DNA of 64,000 nt from Gamarada debralockiae (lineage: Eukaryota; Ascomycota; Leotiomycetes; Helotiales; Hyphodiscaceae), in NCBI GenBank assembly GCA_002803225.1, contig NXFV01001714.1, positions 1-64,000 on the forward strand. The letters are read 5' to 3'. Positions within the stretch are counted from its first letter, which is position 1. Each line of letters begins with the position of its first letter. Shown here in pieces: positions 33,648 to 44,704 of the stretch. The notes below the pieces were generated by a model that was given only the letters and a program-made list of their open reading frames with translations, searched no databases and was not told the DNA's origin. A program made the translations under genes and the position numbers.

Positions 33648-36600
33648 TTACTTCAATCGCGGATTATTGAAAGTAGCGAATATCCTCCTACTCGCAGCCT
33701 GAGCATTCACTCTTCCCACAACACTCGCCGCCAAATCTGGCACAAGAGTAGCCAGCATCAGACTTGCTTCCTTGCGACTCTTCGCTTTCTCATTCGCTGA
33801 TCGCGGCTGTCCGTTTCTCTTTAATTGGCCGCCTGGCCACATAGAGTCTTTGAGAAGGTTGATGTACCTCACAATGGCATCCTCTGCAACTAGACCCTTG
33901 ACGTTCTCGCGCACCTTACGTTCAATGGTACCACCCAGAAGTTGATGCAGGACAACGACCACAGCTCGTCCACGCAACCAATTATTGCCACGATTCAACT
34001 CGAACACTTCTAGGAAGATATCGCAGATTGGCTTGACGAATGGTTCGAGCTCTCGATCTTCGAAGGCATTTAACTCGGCTTCTGCTTCTGCCGCAGTCAG
34101 AGGATCTTCGCTGATAGTTGCAGGCATCGTGATCAGCTGGCTTGTTGCAGCAGAGATCAAGTTCTGTCCTGCCACAGACAATTGATCAAGGACTGGGATG
34201 TTGCCCAGGATATCTTCCATGCCGTCCGTAACCGAATTGTAAAATCGAGTCATGATGTCCTTCTTGTCCTCTTGGTCGTAAGGCCCATCTGTGCCAGGAG
34301 CAATTGCACTTTGTGAGAGGAACGCACGGAGTTCTCGACTGCGACATACTTCTGGTAGCTGAAGAACCTCTCTGAGGTACTTTTCAAGTGCCATCCGTCT
34401 TTTATGAAGAAAGTCTGTTTGAAGTTTCATGACCATTCGCCGTCTAGGAAAGTCAAGGTTCCGAACGGACGGGTATTTGACTCTGAGACGTTGATGAAGT
34501 TCGTGAAACTCGCTGTATCGACGAGTTATGGTCCAAGTCGCTGCTGGCATCTGCTCTCCCGCCTTTCGTTGTACTTCGACAACATACACAGCGTATTCTC
34601 GCCCATCATCCTCCTTTCCTACCATGATCGATTTGATCTTGATGGTAGAGCGTCCGTAGAGACTGTTGTCGCTTTCTTGAACTGCGTACTGTTGACGTTG
34701 AAGTTCTTTGCGACGAATTTCTCGTTCCAAACTGGCCTTGGACTTGCGCAGAATGCGTAGTTCAGCCATGTTGTTCGTAAGCTCAGCTTTCCTTGTCAAT
34801 GAGTCAACGACAGCATCCTGAGCAGTAAGCCGGTCGATATCGGTTGTGAGAGCAGTGATGGCTTCCGCCAAGCCAAGATCTCCAGGTGCTGCCTCATGGA
34901 TATCCTCTTCCATATCTGGCTCCTTGTCGTCATCTGGATCATCATGTTCGTCCGAGAGGAACTTCTCCTCGTCTCCAAATAGATCATCGTCGGTGAAGAC
35001 GCCAATCCTGGAAGACGTATTGACGAGACCCAGCGAGGCTATACTTGGCTTCTCGACCTTCTCTCCAAACAAGTCCATTCGCTTGTGGTCGATAGAGCTC
35101 CTCGTTGAGCCGCCATTACCAAGAGGTGATGCCAGGCTCTGATTTGGAGAATCCAAAGAGTCCTCATCACCAAAGAGTGACTTCCGAAGATCCTCGACAT
35201 CTGGTTTATCTTCCATAATATTGTTCAAGGCAGCTTCCATAGCTTGGACGACATTGTTATCAGGGACTATAGGCTCGGGCTCCTGATCCAGACTGTGCAC
35301 GGAGTTATTCATTGCCTCGCTGTCGAAATCCTCATCGTCAAACAAAGGCGTTGAAGAGTCGTCAAAAGATCGCCGAGACTCAGACATGGCATCTGGCAAA
35401 CGATTAGCCGCAGAGGGCAAATCGGTGGAAGATACTGCAGTCCGTCGTAAATCGGTTTTCCTAGGAACAAACTTGCCCGAAACTCGCGAGAGAGGACTTG
35501 GTTTCGAAGTGAATCCTTGAGAAGATGCTCGAGGCGGCATTTGAGGTTTATGCATCGTGTCGTCGAGTTTTGATGGTGGGAGAGGGGAAGGTGGCAGTGC
35601 CTGGCTTTTCATGGCTTCTTGTGATGTCAGGCACTTGTAGAACAAATCTGACTTCTTGAAGCCCGGAAAGTACTTCTCCTGCATGACTTCCAGAGCAGAA
35701 GTCTGAGCTTGTAGAACAGCCCTTCGGGCAAAGAAGTATTGCCGTGGAGTTGCATCCTTGCCTGCTTTTAGGAACTCTCGGACCAGTTGCTTTGAGCTCT
35801 CGGGAACCTTTAGTTCAGGCTTGGACAAGTAGGCATCATTGATCTGTGCGAGATCCGTCCTATCTGCATGGGTCCAAGGGGCAAGAGTTGCAGGTATCTC
35901 GTCATCCTCAGCGAAGTCGTCTTCCAGCGGATTTCGGAAGCCATCAACAACGATCCAGAACTGCACCATAGACATGTGATTCTGCCTATCCATATATTCC
36001 ATAAAGTAAGATAGTCCAGACGGATCGTGAAGCAGATCTACCAGAGAAGCAGTCTCGAGTTTTGAGGCCTGAGTTCCATTGCGGACCGGGCCATGCCCTG
36101 CTGGATCTAGTCGCTCTCCAGTCGTAGCTAGCTGGTTGACTCTCTGATCGAGCATTCTCTTCCCGATCTCCAAACGTCGTAGATACACAGGATCTTGGCC
36201 TTCTTGTACAGCGTCTCTCTTCAGCTGGCTTGAAACTTCACTCCTAAATCGTCGTGCATCCGAAAGATTGTTGACTTTCCGAATAGCTCTGATGTATTTT
36301 TCAAATCTCCTTTCATGATCCCCTGGAGACAACCGTGGGAATGATGTAGTCCGCTTCGATCTTGGAGCTGGTGAGGCATGCTCGTCAAGAGCAGCTCGTA
36401 ACTTCCGGACCGTAGATCGATCTTGCAGCATTGTACGTCCCTGGATAAGTCAGCTTTCTTCCTAGGACGCCCAAGCCTCTGACCACGTACATAAGCTTCC
36501 ATTAGTTGGTTCCAAGTATCTGGGTCAGACATCATCTGCATAACAGGCGAAAGCACAGCACAAGCAACCAACTCCTTAACAAGAACCGCAACAGCTCTAC

Positions 36601-37348
36601 TCGTAATAATATTTTCCGGCAGCACTTTTGGCAACAAGTTCTCCACTACATTCCGCAAATATTCCTGCTGGACCAGCCTCGTATCCGAATATGCCAAAGA
36701 TGCCGCCTGGTGTAGCTTTCCGTCCCTGTATTTCGCAGCAATTGCCAGATCCAACTCCTCCGATTCCGTAACACTGCGATTCAAATGTTTCCCTCGAATA
36801 GCTCTCTCCGCTTCGTAGAAGTCTTTGAAATGCGCTGTTATGATTGGGATAAATCGCGTTGTGACAACCTCCACAATGTCTATTTCCAGAAGCCTGTCTC
36901 GAATGCTAGCCAAAGCCAGACGAATCGTTTTGTCGACTTCATTGGTGAACGCTGGATTCTTGCTGATGTTGGAGTACCATGAGTTGACGAAGTCCCGTAT
37001 TATAAGTTCTAGCAGATCGTCCAGCCCGCTCGAAACGATGAAGGACTCTGGGTAGAGGGGATCCTTGTGGTAAGCTTGTCGAGCGCGGAGGGCGGTGATT
37101 TCGTTCTTCAATGATGTCGCAGCGAGGAAAGCCACTCCTCTTGGACGCCGTAGATTATTCCTTTCTCCATACAGAGCTCCTCTAGACGTAAGAAGAACCA
37201 ACGCGATCAAGCCCAGGACGGGCAAGATAAGTCCTGCGACGAAAGCATAGCCGGCCCAGCGTAATGTCGGAACCCAATTCACAGCATAACCCCAAGCTAT
37301 AAAACTAGCGATGCCGGCTAGGATCACATCTCGTCGACTAAGGGCCAT
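33648..37348 (-). CDS. MDM1: Sorting nexin of the Mdm1 / SNX13-SNX25 family (PXA-RGS-PX-nexin C)
   Basis: Mdm1-type proteins are ER-anchored tethers at ER-vacuole contact sites. Two minus-strand exons, 36491-37348 and 33648-36440 with a 50-bp intron, give 1216 residues. The order is: N-terminal hydrophobic hairpin (about 7-54), PXA domain (about 90-285), RGS-like domain (about 420-555, with LSYFMEYMDRQNHMSMVQFW), an acidic Ser-rich linker, PX domain (about 885-1000, with RRYSEFHELHQRLRVKYP and FPRRRMVMKLQTDFLHKRR) and the nexin C-terminal domain (about 1085-1190). This full architecture is specific for the family. The protein ends soon after the nexin C domain. Confidence 0.92.
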
Positions 37349-37559
37349 AATCTGTGAGAGGAGAGTGCGTCCTCGGACGGCATGATTGAGTGGGAATGTA
37401 TTACTTAGGAAGCTCTGGTGAATGTGCTGTTAATAAACCTTGCAGCTTTCGCGCTTGCTCGCGTAAACTTTTTCTCACAATTCACGCATGCGACGGGCAC
37501 ATTGTCAGGAACAACGTTCTTTGCAATGTCCTTTTTGTTTTTGAATTGCGTCAGGGTAT

Positions 37560-38467
<908 letters not shown>

Positions 38468-38859
38468 TGTATCGTCGTGGACAGATCTGTGTCGCAAGGA
38501 GATGTAAGGCTCTGCGGGGAGCTCGAGGCTGACATTTTTTGATAGCATTACATTTTAGCGTCGAAACCCCTGGCTGCTCAGCCATCTCTCCCAACTCGAT
38601 ACCCGACGAGTAGCCTCTCTTAACTCAGTGTTTCACATGCTTCTCATCAAAATCAGAACATACGATATGACAGAGCCTCACTCTCACCTGCCGAATACAA
38701 TCAGATCTTCTGATTCGAGCCGAATTCAACGATTCAGCGCTGTTCCCACGACCTGAAAGTCAGTCCCATCATTCATCCCTTGACGAACCTCCCCAATTGC
38801 TCGAATAGAGCTCCCCGGACTTGTCGGTCATCACAGTACACCACTCTACACATTTGAAA
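38468..38859. promoter_or_regulatory. Divergent intergenic region, TRM8 / small membrane protein
   Basis: About 390 bases between outward-facing start codons. Both promoters are expected. Nothing else was recognised. Confidence 0.45.
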
Positions 38860-39282
38860 ATGCCGTGGTTCTCTATCCTACCAGATAGTATATCATTCAT
38901 CGAGACCTGGGCCATTCGATACTTCGTGCGTTACTCCCCCAAATCCTAGAATTGTTACTGTTTACTAACAAAACCGGAGGTCTTCCTAGGCATCATAGTT
39001 CTAGGTCCATGGCTATTATTCCTAGTCTATGATGTCGTCCTCTACGTTTTTCGCACAGCAACATACGATATCCCCTACATCGGCGGACGAGCAAGGAACA
39101 GGCCTAGACCAAGAGCACCGAGCCTAAGTGAACGACCCAGTGGCAGAGCCCGAACGTTCTCTCTGACGGTACCAGGAGTGCCTTCCACCATAGACGGAGC
39201 GGAGGAGACTATTGACGGGTTGAAGAAACGGTTGGAGAGGACGGGACATGAGAGAAGTGGAAGTAACGTCCATGATAGATGA
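38860..39282 (+). CDS. Small single-pass membrane protein, uncharacterised
   Basis: Two exons, 38860-38925 and 38980-39282, give 122 residues: MPWFSILPDSISFIETW, then a strong membrane segment (about 24-45, GIIVLGPWLLFLVYDVVLYVF), followed by a basic proline/arginine/serine-rich tail with many possible phosphorylation sites. The intron has donor GTGCGT and acceptor CCGGAG at 38979; nearer acceptors would put stops in frame. The TM text and the following ATYDIPYIGGRAR look conserved rather than random, but I do not recognise a family. Its stop is only 39 bases from the convergent HOM6 stop. Because the first exon is short, it is easily missed by simple ORF scanning. Confidence 0.72.
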
Positions 39283-39321
39283 TTGAAACGACAACTTTTA
39301 TGTTTGGGCTGCTATACAAGC

Positions 39322-40479
39322 TCAGGACAATCGCTCGAGGACTTTAATCAGATCCCCCGTGACTCCCATGGCGGTGACTTCTCCTCCGGCACCAGCTCCC
39401 TGGATGATGAGAGGGTTGGAACCATACCGTTTCGTGTAGAAGGATATAATGTTGTCACTCCCCTTCAACGCAGCAATTGGATGCGAACGATCGAACTTCT
39501 CAAGCCCAACCTTCACCTCTTTCTTCCCCATATCAATACTTCCCACAAATCGCACCACCTTCCCCTCTTTCTCTGCTGCTGTCTTCGTTTCCTCCATCTG
39601 GCTATCAAACTCCGGCAAGCGCTGCAGAAACTCTTCTCCACTGCCCACACTCTCCAACTCCTTGGGAATCAAACTCTGCACCGGGAACGAAGTAGGAGAT
39701 TCGACTGGCAAGCCAGCAAGACGAGCTAGGATGGTGAGCTTTCTAGCAACGTCAAGCCCATTCAAATCGTCCCTAGGATCCGGTTCCGTATACCCCAATT
39801 CTTTCGCCTTCTTCACCTCCGCCGACCACTTCCCGCCCTTCCCCTCCGTCGGCGCGAAAGAATTAAACAGGAATGACATCGTGCCGCTGAACACGCCCTC
39901 AATTCTCGTAACCTCATCGCCTGTATCCACCAACTCCTTCAGCGTAGAAATCACAGGTAGGCCTGCACCAACGGAACTCTCGTGATACGCCTTCGCGCCG
40001 GATTCTTGAGCTGCTGCGAAGATCTCCTGCCATAATTTGTAGGAACCGGAGAAGGCTTTCTTGTTCGGCGTCACGATGCTGATCCCTTTCGAGAGGACAG
40101 CGGGGTAGGAATCTGCGATGTCTTGCGAGCTTGTGTTATCGATCAAAATAACCTTCGAGGGAGCGCCGGCTAAGTAGTCTATGATTTTGGGCAGGGAAAG
40201 AGGTTCTTGTGTTGAGGCGTCTAGCTTGGTGAAGAGGTCGGAGTACGGTAGGGCTGTGTATTGTGGGCTGTAGAGAACCTTCTTACTGCGGGAGATGAGG
40301 ACTAGAGAGAGTTTTGGAGAGGAGGAGGTTTTTGAGAGGCGTGCGGAGAGGGATTCGAGTTGGGAGAGGAAGCATTTGCCTACTCCTCCTGCGCCTGTGG
40401 GCTGTTAGGATTTTTGTGATGGAGGGTAGCTTGGGGATGTACCGATGACGGCTATGTAGACGTCTTTTGGTGAAGGCAT
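39322..40479 (-). CDS. HOM6: Homoserine dehydrogenase
   Basis: Hom6 reduces aspartate semialdehyde to homoserine with NAD(P)H, the branch point towards threonine and methionine in the cytosol. Two minus-strand exons, 40443-40479 and 39322-40394 (48-bp intron), give 369 residues. The NAD(P) loop VIGAGGVGK at residues 11-19 spans the splice junction. Catalytic-domain signatures include VTPNKKAFSG, ESSVGAGLPVI, GVFSGTMSFLFN, the substrate-site motif TEPDPRDDLNGLDVARKL and IIQGAGAGGEVTAMGV near the end. The length matches fungal monofunctional enzymes; there is no fused aspartate-kinase part. Confidence 0.95.
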
Positions 40480-40766
40480 GGTGAAGTTGTACTGAATTAA
40501 CAGTCCAGATAGCTTTTAATCCAATTGAGTGACTTTTCAGGAAAGATTTTAAGGTTTTGTTATAGAAAAGGGTGATTGAAGTTCGAAGGCGGGGTTTGAT
40601 TCATCTCAACAGACCCCGACCTCGCAATTTCTCAAGTGCCCCGCTGACTCGCAAGCGCCTGCACAAGGCTGAAATGCAGGGCCAGCTCCCCAAGAACACC
40701 AGCGAAAAAACATCTCCCACTTCATCTCCACCAACAACCCACTCTCCACTTCTCACAACTTTCAAA
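40480..40766. promoter_or_regulatory. Divergent intergenic region, HOM6 / CCDC174-like
   Basis: 287 bases between outward-facing starts (shorter if the upstream ATG of the next gene at 40674 is used). It is a compact shared promoter candidate. Confidence 0.5.
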
Positions 40767-41786
40767 ATGACATCAAACGCCTCCCTCTTCCCACACCATA
40801 ACAAACCCAAGCCAAAATCCAAATCCAAAGAAATATCCTCCTCCACAAGCCTAGCCTTTACTTCAACCCTCTCCTCGCTCCTCGCAACCTCCCAATCCTC
40901 CTCCACCCCATCCACCTCCCGCGGCCGGCCACGTCCCTCTAAAAATAAAGAAGATATCTTCACCAGCCATAATCGAAACACGAAGAAACGCGCAGCGAAA
41001 GATCTAGAAGACGACGAAGACGGGTCACGATATGCGCAGCAGACGCATAAAAAGGATATTGGGGACATAGATGCTAGTGTGTTGCATAGGAGTAAGAGGA
41101 AGATGGAGGAGAAGGCCAAACTTTATAAGCAGATGAAGCGGGGAGAATTAAGTGGCGATGAAGAGGAAGGGAGTGGATTGGTGGATTTTGATCGGAAATG
41201 GGCTGAACGCGGCGACTCCTCTGATGATGAGGAGGAGGAGGAGGATGAAAGGGCGAACGAGATCGTAGATTATGAAGATGAATACGGACGAGCCCGTCGC
41301 GGTACAAGAGCAGAAGCTGAGCGTATGGCTCGTCGAAAAGCCAATGCTGTTCGAGGACAAGAGGAATTAGATCGTATGAGTGCTCGGCCTGCGATGCCCA
41401 GCAATATTATCTATGGAGATACGGTTCAGGTTGCGGCGTTTAATCCAGATGAGCCGGTGGCGGAGAAGATGGAGGAGATAGCGCGGAAGAGGGATAGGAG
41501 TATGACGCCGCCGGAACAGAAACATTATGAGGCCGATAAGGAGTTTAGGATTAAGGGTGTGGGATTTTATACTTTTTCGAAGGATGAGGGGATGAGGGAG
41601 AAGGAAATGGAGGCGCTTGAGAGAGAGAGGCTGGCGACTGAGAGGGTGAGGAGAGAGAGGGAAGGGAAGAAGGAACAGAGGAAAAGGGAGATAGAGGAGA
41701 GGAGGAAGCAGATTGGGGAGAAGAGGGCGAAGAAGCAGGCGGATTCTTTTCTGGAGGGACTAGGTGCAGATCTGGGGGAGCATTGA
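40767..41786 (+). CDS. CCDC174-like nuclear coiled-coil protein
   Basis: A single uninterrupted frame gives 339 residues from the ATG at 40767 (MTSNASLFPHHNKPKPK); an in-frame ATG at 40674 would add 31 residues of Ser/Thr/Pro-rich text. The order is a basic N-terminus with KEISSSTSLAFTSTLSSL, a lysine-rich stretch, a strongly acidic segment (GDSSDDEEEEEDER), a helical region with a conserved-looking GVGFYTFSKDEGMREKEMEAL and a long basic coiled coil. The middle and C-terminal pattern matches what I know of CCDC174/DUF4078 proteins, which are linked to the spliceosome and exon-junction factors in animals. The function in fungi is inferred only. Confidence 0.78.
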   Translation: MTSNASLFPHHNKPKPKSKSKEISSSTSLAFTSTLSSLLATSQSSSTPSTSRGRPRPSKNKEDIFTSHNRNTKKRAAKDLEDDEDGSRYAQQTHKKDIGDIDASVLHRSKRKMEEKAKLYKQMKRGELSGDEEEGSGLVDFDRKWAERGDSSDDEEEEEDERANEIVDYEDEYGRARRGTRAEAERMARRKANAVRGQEELDRMSARPAMPSNIIYGDTVQVAAFNPDEPVAEKMEEIARKRDRSMTPPEQKHYEADKEFRIKGVGFYTFSKDEGMREKEMEALERERLATERVRREREGKKEQRKREIEERRKQIGEKRAKKQADSFLEGLGADLGEH

Positions 41787-44704
41787 GGGATGAGGAGAAA
41801 GGAGATAAGGAGATACTGTTATCTTCACGCCAGAGAAGCCCGATGACTAGATGGATGTTTCAGTCTCTATCTACAAATGAGTCTCGCGAGCTGACCCAAA
41901 GTTGGACACGACCCCTTCCCACAAGGTGAGACCGGTGGTGAAGTTCAGCGTACGGCAGGTGTGAAGCGGGAGGGCATATGGAAATTTCCCACCGCTGTCC
42001 CCCAGATTGTAAAACTACTTGCCGGTTCTCAAGGCATAGGTTGTGAACATTGTCATCGACATTGGGCAAGCCCTATACTACTCCCAAATGCAAGAGCAGT
42101 GATCATACATTGGTTCCACCACTTTCAAAGCTGCACTTTTCCTCTCTCACTTGCACCAGCTCGGTTCTGTGAACCAGCCATTCTCTTCATACTCGTTATT
42201 GCTCTTTTCTTTCTGTGATAGGTGTTGTCGCTTGGGAACTGGTCTCGAAGTGAATCGGCCATGCCTAGCCAGCCATGGCATTCGTACTTGTCATGCACAG
42301 ATTCCTGACTTTCCCTCCCACTTCATCTCTTAACTTTTCTTACATAGATAGACCATGAAGTATTTCACAGCCTACCACAAGATCCCCACCACAGTCCCCA
42401 CTCGCCTCCAAAGTCCCGTGACGGCGAGGTCGAGACTTTCGCATTTGCCTCAAATGCTTGGTTTCACCAATCCGCCTGCATCTTGAAACGACCGCGCTCA
42501 GACTGTTGTTCCACTTCCTCTTTAGGTGATTCAGACATTTGGTCCACTTTTTCTCATCCGAGTACTCGAACAAAGCCACATAGAACTTTACTGTAGGAGG
42601 AAACCGGTCCACTTCCTTTTTGAGCCCATTGAAACCACTTTTGTCATCCGACCATAGCCACAGACTGTGGGAAGGTCTGTCACTGAAAGATTTCCAGACA
42701 GCCAAGGCCGCCGAACAGACTATTTTGATGAGCTGCACTATTAAGGCTTCCGATGTATCTCTAACAGGCATGTCCCATCTCAAGGATTTAACGATAGACG
42801 AAAGGACCGATTGACAAAGCTTTCAGGCTTTCTTCGTCGAGAAAGCAAGAAGGAATTGAGACGGAGAATAACTAACATAGTAAGGTCCAAGGAAGACTCT
42901 ACCTTCCTTTCGGAGGTGGGAAATGTAACGGTCGAAAATACTCTAGCAAGGATGACTCTTCCTTACTCTCGGAGTCTGGCTGTCAAGTCTCCCCAGACTT
43001 CATTAACGGTGTTATGCGGTCTCCCTCTAGAATGGGAGATCCAGTGCAAGCTTGTCAAAAAAAGGCACCTGTCACTAGGACGCGCACAAATGCAGCAAAT
43101 CTCTGATTTATCCGTCGATGGGGGGTATATCAGATCTTTGACGGATTAACCAGCCTACCGGGACCTGAGTGGCGGATGGTCGTCTAGATCGAATCTATCT
43201 GATGCGAGAATGCAAAAGTCAAAAGTGCTATCGCAGGGCTGAATGGCTGAATACCAAGAGTTTCTGCCGTTTGAGAGGGTGTCGTAGACATGACAGGCGA
43301 GGAGACGCAAACTTCGAACGTCGCTGAACCTCGAACCTGATTGGATCGCAGCCCCACCTCTCAGTATTCTAGACGTTATGGAGGAGAACCTGCTCGACAA
43401 GATAAGCTAAATTAATTGAGGTGGTATTGCGGATGCAGCCGGTATCATTTGCGGAATAACTGACCCATAACTTCGAAAAACCGGTACAGTACCAGGCATT
43501 CTGTTAAGCTTCGGCCCTGAGAAGAGATCCGCCGACCTGCAAAAGTTGCAACGACGGAAGCCGGACCTAGATTGTGATCACGAGGATCAAGCGCTTCAAG
43601 TCGTGGATAATAATCGCTCAGGTTTCATGGAGATTTGTAGAGACGCATTTGGGGTCGTGAATGTCGGCGTCTCGTGTTGGGGCTAAATCAATTTTGTATC
43701 ACTGGTACGGTTCGAAGCCTGCAACAAGGGTGACATGTGCGGAGGCGAGTCCCACGCGTACCCTCGTACCTGAGAGGGATGATACAAAAATATGATTGGC
43801 TTTTGGGCAGTCAATATCGGCGTTGCTCGAATGTCATAGGGAATAAGGGCATTTTCTTGCAGCGATGAGGTTTTACCACAGGCTTTGTGTCTGCGACTCT
43901 GTGTTTCCCTCGAAACATCAATGCAGAGTGGGGACATACGCTACTCTAGATCAGTGCGTTGTCGGCTTTCGAGAAGCCACTGGGTGTGGAGTTCCGTTTG
44001 CCCAAAGTTTGTGAGCCATCAGATGTCGTAGCAGAGTGTGGATTGGAGATCGGAAGAAGTGGTGATGGTGGTCCCACTACCGTTCAAGTAAGGTAGATAT
44101 CCGGATGGAAGCAGGGCAGAATTAAGGTAATGAGGGGGTAATTTATTGGCAGCGATAATGGCCCAAGGGGGCAGGCGCATGGTTCTCGAAAACCAGCCGT
44201 CAGCGTATTCTCACTACCTTCCTATACCGACGAATACAATTCGATCCTTCCATTTTCATCTCATGACGGGAACAGAAAGCACGATCTTCGATTAAAACTT
44301 TACCACGAAGAGCCTACTTTTTACTTGCCTAGCCTAGAAAAACAAAACTTTCAGTCTCTTTCTCCCGCAACAACCGAGAGGCCCTGGTCCCAAAAATATC
44401 TAGTTCTCTCACACGGGAGAGGTGAGATCTAGCCAATTGGGGGTCTCCATCTCAAACGAATGCCAAGGAAAGAAGGAGACAGTGAGACTCCTCCCAGCCG
44501 CACTCTTCAACCATCCAGGAACACGAGAAAGAACAACCACAATTCACGACAACACGACTCCGACCTCTTCTCGAACGACACGATAATCCTTCACGAATGA
44601 ATTGCGATATTCATGAATAGCGTCCAATTGTTTGATAATCGCCAGGCGGATTGAGTGTCGAAGTGAGATCGGCAGATCGGATTCACGAGAGGCAGAGAAG
44701 AATC
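41787..44704. other. 2.9-kb gene-poor stretch
   Basis: No gene with recognisable domains on either strand. The longest candidate is the minus-strand frame at 42340-42771, listed separately. Other open frames of about 60-110 codons are unsupported. The final ~500 bases before 44705 are rich in short A/C runs and must include the promoter and leader of the next gene. No terminal repeats, RNA genes or transposase fragments were seen. Confidence 0.45.
42340..42771 (-). CDS. Doubtful orphan reading frame, 143 codons
   Basis: From the ATG at 42771 the minus strand is open for 143 codons (MPVRDTSEALIVQLIKIVCS... ending EILHGLSM). The composition looks reasonably protein-like, with a hydrophobic start, tryptophans and a charged middle (YSDEKKWTKCLNHLKRKW). 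No domain is recognised, the frame has no clear splice sites, and it sits alone in a gene-poor stretch. It could be a lineage-specific gene, an exon of a decayed gene or chance. Confidence 0.2.
   Translation of the reverse strand: MPVRDTSEALIVQLIKIVCSAALAVWKSFSDRPSHSLWLWSDDKSGFNGLKKEVDRFPPTVKFYVALFEYSDEKKWTKCLNHLKRKWNNSLSAVVSRCRRIGETKHLRQMRKSRPRRHGTLEASGDCGGDLVVGCEILHGLSM

Noticed and set aside
33464..33670. 68-codon plus-strand frame downstream of MDM1
   Set aside because: No domain, overlaps the MDM1 stop region on the other strand, no splice or promoter support.
43690..43730. tRNA-like B box GGTTCGAAGCC
   Set aside because: The flanking bases do not form a T stem or acceptor stem, and no A box is at the right distance.
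44651..44704. Earlier start for the 711-residue membrane protein
   Set aside because: The upstream start codon is TTG; the first ATG is 44705, though an unseen upstream exon cannot be excluded.
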